64,000 bases of DNA from Dendrolimus kikuchii (Eukaryota; Arthropoda; Insecta; Lepidoptera; Lasiocampidae): positions 14,668,338 to 14,732,337 of the forward strand of contig CM034401.1 in NCBI GenBank assembly GCA_019925095.2, written 5' to 3'. Each line of letters opens with the position of its first letter. Within the stretch, counting starts at the first letter, position 1. Below, piece after piece: positions 56,220-64,000 of the stretch. A program made the translations under genes and the position numbers. The notes under the pieces are model-generated. The model was given only the letters and a program-made list of their open reading frames with translations. It ran no database searches and was not told the DNA's origin.

Positions 56220-56625
56220 AGTTTAGCAATGGCCTTGGACTCGGCACCACGCAACCACCCGCTGCATTTCCCGCTCCCGCTACCGCGAGAAAGTGAAAAT
56301 TCGCTGGGCACTTTCTCCCCACCGCGACGGCGGCGGGCTTGCGACGCAGTGTGGTGTGGGGGGAGGGCGCATCGGCCCGCCCCTCGATGCACTCCCGCTC
56401 TCCCGCCGCGCGCCGCAAGGTCAGCCTCGCAGCCCCGCGCTGCCCGTGTGCAAGCGGGTGGCGCGGCGGCGGCGGCGCGGCGACGCGCTGCGCTCTTGAA
56501 ATTTCGCTTTCGTTCAGCCGCGGTTATTAGTCGGCCGCGCGCGCTTAGGTAAGCATGTGTCCCGTGTGACGCGCTCCACTACTTCCGCGCGGCACGTTCG
56601 ATTTCGTTGGCGAGTTGATCGCGGC
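56220..56625 (+). promoter_or_regulatory. hdc: GC-rich promoter / 5' leader region of hdc
   Basis: The composition changes abruptly from AT-rich to very GC- and CpG-rich at about 56220, and stays so into the coding exon. The region lies immediately upstream of the hdc ATG. No TATA box is evident. Start sites cannot be fixed from sequence. Two features of note lie in it: a strong donor-like 'ttag|gtaagc' at 56549 and a 4-codon upstream ORF at 56555-56569. Multiple frames are open here only because GC-rich DNA is poor in stop codons. Confidence 0.6.
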
Positions 56626-57215
56626 ATGGCTCCGCGGCGCCAAGGCGCGACCGGCGAGCGCGAGGCGGAGGATGCCCGCGGGTGCTGTGTTCCCGGCGAG
56701 TGCCTTCGCCCCCGGGAACCGGTGCGCGTCGAAGACGCAATCCGCGTGCTATGCAACAACGACACGTGCGCCGCCGGCCGGTACATGCACCGAGAGTGCT
56801 TCGAGCAATGGGAGGTTGGCGTACTCGCTTACCTCAAGTCATGTGGCAGAGCGCGATCGTGGTCAGAGCGTCAGCGCCACCAGAATCTGTGGACGAAAAA
56901 GGGGTATGATTTGGCATTCAAAGCTTGCGGTTGCCGATGTGGCAGAGGGCATTTGAAGAAAGATCTCGACTGGGCACCGCCTGGTACGACCGTCAGAACA
57001 GAAGAAGATAAGAAGCGACGTCGTCGAACTAGGTCTAGCCGTACGCCGGCAGTCACAGACGGGCGTACCAGAGCATTCAGTCTATCCAGCTCGGGGTCCT
57101 GTTCTCCGCCTTCCGCACCCTCAGAGCCATCAACGAGTCCCACTCACGCGCCAGCCCACACGGTCACTGCCACGAAGAGGAACTCGAAGCCGGAAATCGT
57201 ATCCGACAGGGTCAG
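56626..57215 (+). CDS. hdc: headcase, first coding exon (partial gene)
   Basis: Headcase (human HECA) is a cytoplasmic regulator. In Drosophila it restrains growth in imaginal and progenitor cells and limits tracheal branching, and it is reported to act with Unkempt in the insulin/mTORC1 network. The start is the ATG at 56626 (context gcggcATGg), because codons further left in this frame lack an ATG. The exon gives 196 codons plus two bases. Residues ~20-118 are the conserved Headcase N-terminal domain, rich in Cys and His (C20, C21, C26, C43, C48, H55, C58, C73, C101, C103, C105, H109), with hallmark segments YMHRECFEQWE, GRARSWSE, LWTKKGYDLAFKACGCRCG. A basic KKRRRR stretch (~129-134) and a Ser/Pro-rich tail (~150-180) follow. 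The exon ends at CAG|GTAAGG (donor GT at 57216), phase 2. The rest of the gene lies beyond the window on the plus strand. Confidence 0.93.
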
Positions 57216-58550
57216 GTAAGGTATTCATTGACAAATAATAAATAGGATTCTAGTTGGAATCATTAATATAATTGAGATAGGTTATGTCTGGCGATATAAA
57301 TAGTCTATCAGTAATGACTGCAACGCCTGCAACAAAGTTGCTATCTACAGTAACACTTCTACGACTTCATAACAGCCACACACTAACATGTGGAGCATTA
57401 TAGCTATAGCACTTTTCATTATCAATTTATGTAGGTAGATACTTTCGTTATTAACAATGTCCAACATGTTTGTAACCGATATTACATCAAGATGTATGTA
57501 TGAATATAACGAAAGGAAGAAACTAATATAATTGCTGGTAGGCAGGTAGGTACAAAATATGTTTTCTGATTCAAATATTAAGTCTCATTTCTTTTTTAAA
57601 TATACCTAGGTAAGTTTATAATATGTTTTTAAAGCAAAAAGTCAGTATCAAATTAATTAATATATTTTGTCTGTTTTATGTGTGTCTCTTTGTTTTTATT
57701 TTTATTTGAAAAGAAAAATACTACGTAACCTACATACTATCATCACTACTACTTACTAACTTTTCAAAAGTCTATGTTTAATGTGAGTTTCTCGCTCAAT
57801 TATTAGTTTTTGGTGTTGAAATGGTGTTAAACTAACCAAATATAAACTAATATTTGGATGCATAAAGTTTGAATAGCGATTCTTCCTAAGACTTGTTTAA
57901 TTTAGATTAATATTTTATCCTTCGTTTTATTTATTTAAAGCGAAGCTGTATGGTCTGTTATTTGTATAAACAGGAAAACATATATTGCATTTTTATTTTA
58001 TGGCTTGGTTTCGAGACCTTTAAGCAAAATATATATATACTCCTAAACTGTCAAAGATGTTGTTTTGTCTTTCGATAATTGTGTTCACTTAACCGATATT
58101 TTAAAGTGCCAAGATGCAAGCTTATAAGCGAAGGGTGTATTTGGGTGCATCCAGTTTGAAAACCGGCTCTGCCCACGTCTATTGAATTTAGATAAGACTC
58201 GCTAGTTGCACTTAATGGGGTCTACACCTACATTGCATGCATCCTATTCTATCTACCCCTAACAAGTTTAGCTGGGTGAAACCGGTTCTATGGAATTCCA
58301 TCCTGGCCACGAAGTTATTTTGACAAGGTGACTGTAATTTTTAAAATATTGCGACCGTTTTAGCAAAATCCTTTATGTATTAATATCCGGCTGTCCGTCT
58401 GTGAGTCTGACATTTTTCTCTTTATTCTATGGGATCTATATTATTTAATGAAATAACACCACAGAGCAAGTAAAAATTAGGGATGGCCGTCATACATGTA
58501 ATTAATGTCTGCAGATGTTTTTTTTTTCAATGTAGGTACCTATTTGTGTG
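57216..58550 (+). other. hdc: Start of hdc intron 1
   Basis: AT-rich, with no open frame of note. The 5' splice site is 'cag|gtaagg'. No second hdc exon could be recognised anywhere up to 64000, so this intron is at least 6.7 kb. Confidence 0.65.
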
Positions 58551-58559
58551 GGATTTAGT

Positions 58560-58875
58560 TGTTAGTTTTATATAGTCGTGATTACAGAGGACAAAGACGT
58601 CAAGTGTCGATGAGTAATAGTAAAGTTATTATTTAGCCTACCCCCTACTTGTTAATTTTAATTATTATTTTGGTTTATAATTATTATTGACTCTATGGGA
58701 GAATAATCTAATTTACCACCGCGTTCTTAATATGTTGTGACTTAAAGAGAAGAAGCGACGCAAGAAACTCTTCACCAACATACCTAGTTCTAATAATGAA
58801 AAGTTGCCGAAACGTCGTAAACGTAATAAAAAAAAACAAATAAATGCCGCGTTTAAAACCGTTACGTTTTTTTAA
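58560..58875. mobile_element. Penelope-like 3' region, internally inverted
   Basis: 58570-58798 is co-linear with the 59795-60015 part of the Penelope-like element (same orientation). From 58800 on, the terminal block ('cgaaacgtcg', 'aaaaccgttacg') is in the opposite orientation. A rearranged or foldback copy. Confidence 0.6.
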
Positions 58876-59124
58876 TTATAACAGTTGGGGAGATAGTAGC
58901 TTCTAAAGTTGCAAAAATTGTATCCTTTCTCTAACTTTTAAAATATGAAGTGAAAATATACACTTACTACAAGAATTGGTTTGAACAATATCCCTTTAGT
59001 AGTTTTTGACATACGGAATAAATGTTTTTTTTATAATTCCATAGTGCGATGAAAACAGTCATAATATCCACGGAATCATTCAGAGATCGTGGACTACCAC
59101 GGACTTGTCCGATTTTATTATCTA

Positions 59125-59255
59125 CTACTAGCTGTGCCCGCGACTTCGTCCGCGTGGATTTTTTTCGGAGAACCCTTTAAAAAAGTAAGAAAGACAGAGA
59201 CAGACAAAAAATTTATAAATCGATTTTTTGATATAATTAAAGTAAAATAAGTACC
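59125..59255 (+). repeat. Short interspersed repeat (actagctgtgcccgcgac type)
   Basis: It starts 'actagctgtgcccgcgactt', then 'cgtccgcgtggattttttt', and ends in an 'agacagacaaaaaa' block, like 37774-37930 and 61380-61650. Confidence 0.6.
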
Positions 59256-59699
59256 TTCATATACATTTAGTAAAAAGCTGTTGTTTAGACATTACAAACA
59301 GACTATTGTAGATTCTATATTTTTAAATACTGCATTTAAAATTATACAATACATAGTAAATAATTGATTAAGTAGAGAAGATAACACTTTATTGCTCACC
59401 AAATAAACAATTACAAAAATGTACGATTACAACCTAACTTAAACTTTAAACTAATCCGACGATGTAGGTGGTGCTGAGCATTGCATAGTAAATAACTAAA
59501 AGACATACTTAAAGTGTTTTATAAGTTAAATACACATATTTAAACTACTTTATAAATTAAATACATAACAACATACATAACATATTTATAAGATGTAAGT
59601 ATATTTTTATTAATCAGTTAACAGTATAAGAATTAGGCTTAGTGATAGAAGAGGGCAGAAATGAATAGAATATCTACAGCAAATAATGTTTGATTATTA

Positions 59700-60440
59700 C
59701 ATGTTTAATAAAACTACGTTTTAACGGTTTTAAGCGCGGTAATTTTATTTGATTTTGGTTTTTCCGACGTTTCGGCCACTTTTCAGTGGCCGTGATCACG
59801 CAAGACAAAGATGTCAAGTGTCAACGAGTATTGTTAAAGTTTTATTTAGCCTACCGCCAACTTATTAATTTTAATTATTTAATTTTTAATTTTGTTTATG
59901 GTTATTATTTAATCTATGGGAGCCTAATCTAATTTACTATCGCTTCGCAACATGTTATGGCTTGAAGAGAAGAAGCGGCGCAAGAAACTCTTCAGCAAAC
60001 ATGCCTAGCTCTAATAATTTTATATAATATTAAAATGGGTGGAAGGAAAAATAAAAGTAATTATCAGTCAAGTTGGTTTGTGTTCCGTTGTACGCAGAAA
60101 GAGCTCACAGTGTCTTGAGGTCTGGCAGCTGGTTTTTGCTGGGTTTGGGTCTTAATAGTTTTGATAATTGGATCCCAAACAGGTGGTACTTGCCAACCAT
60201 CTTCTCTAATGAAATTTGGGTGATTTTTGATTTCAATAGCCTCACGCATCATTCTAGGTATGAAACGATTCTCTTTCGCGAGGATTTGTGGGTTATCGAA
60301 TCTGATGTAGTGGTTGGGTTTATCCAGCGTGTGTTCACTGATCGCAGACTTCGTAGACCTTGTGTGTTTCATGTCAGCAATGTGTTCTTTTACTCGTGTT
60401 TGTATTCTTATTTTCTTTTAATCGTCTTCAGATTATATTG
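59700..60440 (-). mobile_element. Penelope-like element, 3' portion, minus strand
   Basis: It contains, on the minus strand, the end of the coding region (60064 upwards) and a ~360-base 3' UTR that ends at 'cgttttaacgtagttttatt'. The same 3' terminus occurs at 26.8, 51.7, 58.6 and 62.1 kb. The RT and most of the endonuclease are truncated. It lies in hdc intron 1, opposite to the gene. Confidence 0.8.
60064..60425 (-). pseudogene. Penelope-like element ORF, end of GIY-YIG endonuclease region
   Basis: The minus-strand frame reads RIQTRVKEHIADMKH, SAISEHTLDKPNH, LAKENRFIPRMMREAIEI and NHPNFIREDGWQV. This is the typical order of the C-terminal endonuclease part of Penelope-like proteins (R...H...SA-x-x-EH...E...REAIEI...N). 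The GIY-YIG motif itself would lie upstream and is cut off. A stop lies just before this stretch. Non-functional. Confidence 0.82.
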
Positions 60441-60445
60441 CATAG

Positions 60446-60482
60446 TGTTTTAATATACATAATTTATTTGTATATTAAAACA
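60446..60482. repeat. Short inverted repeat at the truncation edge
   Basis: Arm 60447-60459 is the exact reverse complement of 60469-60481 (loop ~9 bases), with further imperfect pairing outside. It sits at the 5'-truncated edge of the Penelope-like element. Confidence 0.7.
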
Positions 60483-60974
60483 CACTGTGAAGGCAATATT
60501 CGTACTGAAAATTGATAATTGATACGGCTTGTTAATTTAATACAAAAAAACAAGCTATACTTTTTACCTTTAGTGAATTAATTGCGTGTCAATTTCGTAG
60601 ACTGATTACTTCGTCATAATAATACTGTCATGCTGAATTATGTACCAGTTTGATGGCCATAACTTATTAAAAAAAACAATAACCTTTGTTGTCGCACCAC
60701 TTTAATAGGTGTTTTGGCCTAAGGCCCTTATAACCAAGTCATAAATAAAAAATGAGCATTTTATATAGATTGTTTGTCGATTTAGATATGAATTTATAAA
60801 AGCAGTTGCTTCTTTGTAGTTGTTTATTTTCTTCATAGCACTTCTGTGTTGCAAGACACAACATATGTCATACAGTAGTAATGTTAATAATAACTTATTG
60901 TTTTGTTGGGGTGGGTTTGTGGGTTCGGGGTCTTATATAATTATATAAAATGTTAAAAATAACTAGACTAGAGC

Positions 60975-61130
60975 CCCACTTTCAAATAGCCATATTAGTG
61001 GATATACATTTATTATCATGTCAATATGTAACATCGGTAACAATTTCTAAACGATATTGCATGACAAATAACGCATAACACTCATCCCCACATCTGCGTC
61101 AAACAGCTTTTACTGTAACATTGTCGCAGG
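60975..61130 (+). repeat. Rep-K interspersed repeat
   Basis: Shares 'catgtcaatatgtaacat', 'gacaaataacgcataaca' and 'ccccacatctgcgtcaaac' with 19985-20190. Confidence 0.55.
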
Positions 61131-61379
61131 TGCGGCCGTTGCACGTGAAGTTGATAAATTTTGGTTAAAATAAGAATTGAAATTTAAATTTTATGATGAT
61201 TTGCCAATATTCTTCGTCGTGACCTGTGAATTTTGACAAAGTGAATAATTCAATGTAGGTATGTACGTACCTAAATAATTTAACAAAAGTAAAATCTTGA
61301 ACTGCGCACGCTTATAAAGATATAAGTAAATAGAACGCAGTATTCTTAATAAATCTAAGTTTTGTATTAAATACTAGAA

Positions 61380-61650
61380 AGTGCTTGCGAAACTTCGTTC
61401 GCGAATTGCGACGGCGACGGCACCAAAAAACTGGGTCCGCAGCACTACCCTACCGCTTCTAACGCGCTTTTCAGCTAAATTCGTCTATCCCACGGCGACG
61501 ACGTAACTTATCGGGATAAAAAGTATCCTAAGTGTGTTGACTCGGTATACAAACTAGCTCTGTCAAATTTCATTTAAATTCGTTCAGTAGTTTCCCGTGA
61601 TGCTCTAAAAGACAGGCAGACAAAAATTTTAAAATTTGCATGTAAGTAAT
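61380..61650 (+). repeat. Short interspersed repeat (acttcgttcgcg type)
   Basis: 'cgaaacttcgttcgcg', 'cgggataaaaagtatcctaa', 'caaatttcatttaaattcg', 'gttcagtag' and 'agacaggcagacaaaaattt' follow the canonical order for this common lepidopteran repeat. Confidence 0.6.
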
Positions 61651-61779
61651 TATGCGGGTCCGAATTAACCGTCTTGATTTTGTCTTTTTTAAATGCATTA
61701 TGCAAATTACATCCGTTTATATATCTATTATTTTCCTTTAATTGTCATTAATTATTCATTTGGCCTTTCAATTTTTTTT

Positions 61780-61905
61780 TCTAAAGTAGCCTAAGTTACT
61801 CCTTATAATATTAGCTATCTGCTAGTGATTTCCCGACAAAACCGGTCCAGCCGTTTCAGAGATTAGACAGAACAAACCGACAGACTGACAAAAAAAAAAT
61901 TGTTT
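61780..61905 (+). repeat. Short interspersed repeat fragment
   Basis: 'agtagcctaagttactcctt', 'aaaccggtccagccgtttcag' and 'acagactgacaaaaa' match the 3' half of the preceding family, in a diverged subfamily. Confidence 0.5.
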
Positions 61906-62094
61906 ATTGATAAGTACCGTATATACTTTCATATACATTTAGTAAAAAACTGTTATTTTGAAATTACAAACAGACACTACAATTTTATTTATTTGTATAA
62001 ATATGTATATTTATAATATGAGAATTTTAGAGATTATAGTAAAATTAGCAAAACTCTATTTATCAAAATGTGGGATAGTGAAGAATCGTGTTTT

Positions 62095-62398
62095 GCTAAT
62101 ATAAAATTATTAGAGCTAGGCATGTTGCTGAAGAGTTTTCTTCAAGCCACAACATGTTGCAGAGCAGTGACAAATTAGATTAGGCTCCCATTGAGTAAAT
62201 AATAACCGTAAACAAAAATTAAAACTATATAATTAAATGAACAAGTTGGCCGTAGGTAAATAAAACTTTTAAATTACTTATTGACACTTAACATATTTGT
62301 CTTCCGTGATCATGGCTACTGAAAAGTGGCCGAAACGTCAGAATAAAAATCAAATAAAATACCGCTCTAAAAACCGATAAAACGTAGTTTTATTATTT
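62095..62398 (+). mobile_element. Penelope-like element 3' terminus, plus strand
   Basis: It is the opposite orientation of 59700-60015. It starts 'attagagctaggcatgttgc' and ends 'gataaaacgtagttttatt'. It carries the conserved stem 'ggctact-gaaa-agtggcc' followed by 'gaaacgtc' at 62321-62340. Confidence 0.72.
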
Positions 62399-62989
62399 TT
62401 ACAAGTCGCGAAAACTTATAACAACACTGTACAAATATTTTTTTATCGGCTGTCTAAATTGCAAACAGGCATTTTTACATCAGTGCTTAAAACAAAAATG
62501 CGGTATTACATATCGTCAGCCATTGTTAAATTTTAATTCCGCGAGCCAGTCTGACCAAATTGGTGGAGCCCTAAAAATGCAATTTCGCCGGGCTTAATAC
62601 ATTAACTGAGCCGTTGCACATCTGGTTTCCGCTTCCTGGCAAAAGTGCGTTTTCCCGAAATTACTGCCAGCTGTCCAGTGGCAAAATTGTTGTTACAATC
62701 CCAACTCGGTTATTTTTTTATACCTTTGTTAGGCCAAAATTACACGAGTTCACTTCTGTCTTTCAATTTCGATAAAAATGGGGGAAAAATATAAAAAGAA
62801 AAATCAGACGAAGCACTTTATTTGTAATTGTTTATTTCAAATTTAAATATTTACAATTAAAATTTACAGACATTAAAAATATAACTAAAATTTAAAATAT
62901 ACTAATAATAGGTATAGCACAGCTTAATATACAAGATTTTTTTTTACAAAATCAAAAGCGACTTCACACTAAAAATCAAAAAATAAACA

Positions 62990-63330
62990 TTTAACCGACT
63001 TCAAGATATTGTAGAAAGAAGTCGGTTTCAATATTTATGTTTAGTTGCGCAAATACTTCAATAGCTTTAAAATTAATATATTAAGCACCTGTAGAAATCA
63101 TACAACTGGCACGCGTATTCCTTGCGATCCACAAATCAGATCCTGATTTGGTGACTATGCAACCATCTCGGGAGTTAAAAATAACAATTTGAAAATCGGT
63201 CCCCAATCGTCCGGAGAAATCGCGTAACATGCCTACAAAAAAATTAAGCGCCTGTAGAAAATGTAATACGTAGACGCGTACACAACGTTTTTTCCAAGAA
63301 TATAGGCACACGGCGTTCTTTAATAAGGGT
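62990..63330 (+). repeat. AAGTCGGTT-type repeat with internal direct duplication
   Basis: 'aaccgacttcaagatattgt...agaaagaagtcggttt' forms a small inverted pair at 62994-63029. Two diverged blocks 'ttaagc-cctgtagaaa...acgcgta' at about 63080 and about 63245 are direct repeats. Related 'caagtcggttaaaaaat' text is at 63643. Confidence 0.4.
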
Positions 63331-63829
63331 TATTCTCAATGGCCCTGGGCTCCTATCCACTCACTGGTGATCGTGACTTGATGACCATGGGACTACCTAG
63401 GGTGTATACACATTGGAGTAAAGAAAAAGAGATTAAAAATCGATTTACAATTAACGGAGATACCGTGTTACGAATAAGTTGGTTAACAATTTTCGTGAGT
63501 TTCTCTAATTGACATGGAGACAATGGGACCAATTAGGGAGTATAACCTTTCGATTAACGTAAAAATTTTGTGAATCGGTTCACAATTGACTGAGAAATCT
63601 AGTAATGAACATACAGACGAATTGATAACCTTTTCCTTTTTCAAGTCGGTTAAAAAATTACAACTAATAAATGGGTCTCCAATCACCGATAGAGAACGTT
63701 CCCAAAGCAGTGGTTACTCCAAATACAAGCTAGTTTTTAGGTCCCGTGAGACTTCTATCAACAGTATTGATAGGTTTCGATAAAACCGGTGCACTTCTGA
63801 CACTAGAAGTCACAAATATGTATCCGCTG

Positions 63830-64000
63830 CTAACGGATGCATACTTGCGGCGTTTTAGATGTTCCTACTGTGCAGTTAGCTGTCAATATTTAATGTCATT
63901 AACCATTAATAACAATTCGCATCACAACTAACGCATTAAACCTATCGCTACATCTAGGTCAAACGGTCAGTAACACTAACATTATCTCAGATGGAGCAGG
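63830..64000 (+). repeat. Rep-K interspersed repeat, cut by window end
   Basis: 'ctaacgcattaaacctatcg', 'ctacatctaggtcaaacgg' and the preceding 'tgtcattaaccattaataac' are co-linear with 19985-20190. It continues to the window edge. Confidence 0.55.

Noticed and set aside
56124..56552. Long open frames on both strands in the GC-rich region before hdc (for example 142 codons plus, 107 codons minus).
   Set aside because: GC-rich DNA is poor in stop codons, all frames are open together, and the products are low-complexity Arg/Ala/Pro with no domain. Treated as leader/promoter sequence.
56557..56625. Upstream extension of the hdc frame to a GTG codon at 56557.
   Set aside because: GTG is not a plausible start in an animal gene; the first in-frame ATG at 56626 has a good context and is immediately followed by the Headcase domain.
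56871..57143. 90-codon minus-strand frame across the hdc exon.
   Set aside because: Shadow of the conserved plus-strand hdc frame; codon positions and conservation fit the plus strand only.
63660..63720. A fragment 'gagaacgttcccaaagcagtg' as another copy of the endonuclease-like retroelement end.
   Set aside because: Only the 'gaacgttccc' core is shared and it is self-complementary; no flanking similarity.

Overview
This window looks like AT-rich nuclear DNA from an insect, most probably a moth or butterfly. Two things support that. The only recognisable host gene is headcase (hdc/HECA family). The rest is a dense patchwork of decayed retroelements and DNA transposons of types I recognise from lepidopteran genomes: Jockey/CR1-like and RTE-like LINEs, Penelope-like elements, a DD37D (maT-type) mariner, and short repeats that recur several times here. 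No bacterial, plasmid or viral genome organisation is present, and I see no rRNA or functional tRNA gene and no CRISPR array.

Layout. Positions 1 to about 56200 contain no host exon that I can recognise. Going rightwards: repeat fossils (0.4-5 kb); a 5'-truncated LINE with a broken reverse transcriptase (5.28-7.35 kb); a decayed maT-type mariner (8.26-9.30 kb); a candidate solo LTR (10.6-10.9 kb); a head-to-head pair of a restriction-endonuclease-like retroelement domain (11.2-12.2 kb); a foldback element (16.3-16.75 kb) with a half copy at 21.5-21.9 kb; a probably young LINE insertion carrying an RNase H domain with target-site duplications (18.7-19.7 kb); an RTE-like reverse transcriptase (29.7-31.0 kb); four short tails of RT C-termini (22.6, 32.3, 42.6 and 55.7 kb), three with 12-bp target-site duplications; many copies of one ~300-bp interspersed repeat, here called Rep-A, one split by a TIR element (41.2-42.05 kb); a mariner C-terminal remnant (43.6 kb); and another truncated LINE with a 16-bp target-site duplication (49.3-49.7 kb).

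At about 56.2-56.7 kb the composition switches sharply to GC-rich. This is the likely promoter/5' leader of hdc. The first coding exon (ATG at 56626, splice donor at 57216, plus strand) encodes the conserved Cys/His-rich N-terminal Headcase domain and then a basic and Ser/Pro-rich stretch. Everything from 57216 to the window end appears to be the first part of a long intron. It carries Penelope-like 3' ends at 58.6, 59.7 and 62.1 kb, one with the end of the GIY-YIG endonuclease region still readable.

I found no multi-gene system that works together. The points worth a second look are the hdc 5' region (short uORF, alternative donor, donor-overlapping stop), the repeat insertions with clear target-site duplications, several near-perfect short-loop palindromes, and a conserved hairpin in the Penelope-like termini. 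Repeat names such as Rep-A to Rep-K are my own labels for families recognised by comparing copies inside this window.
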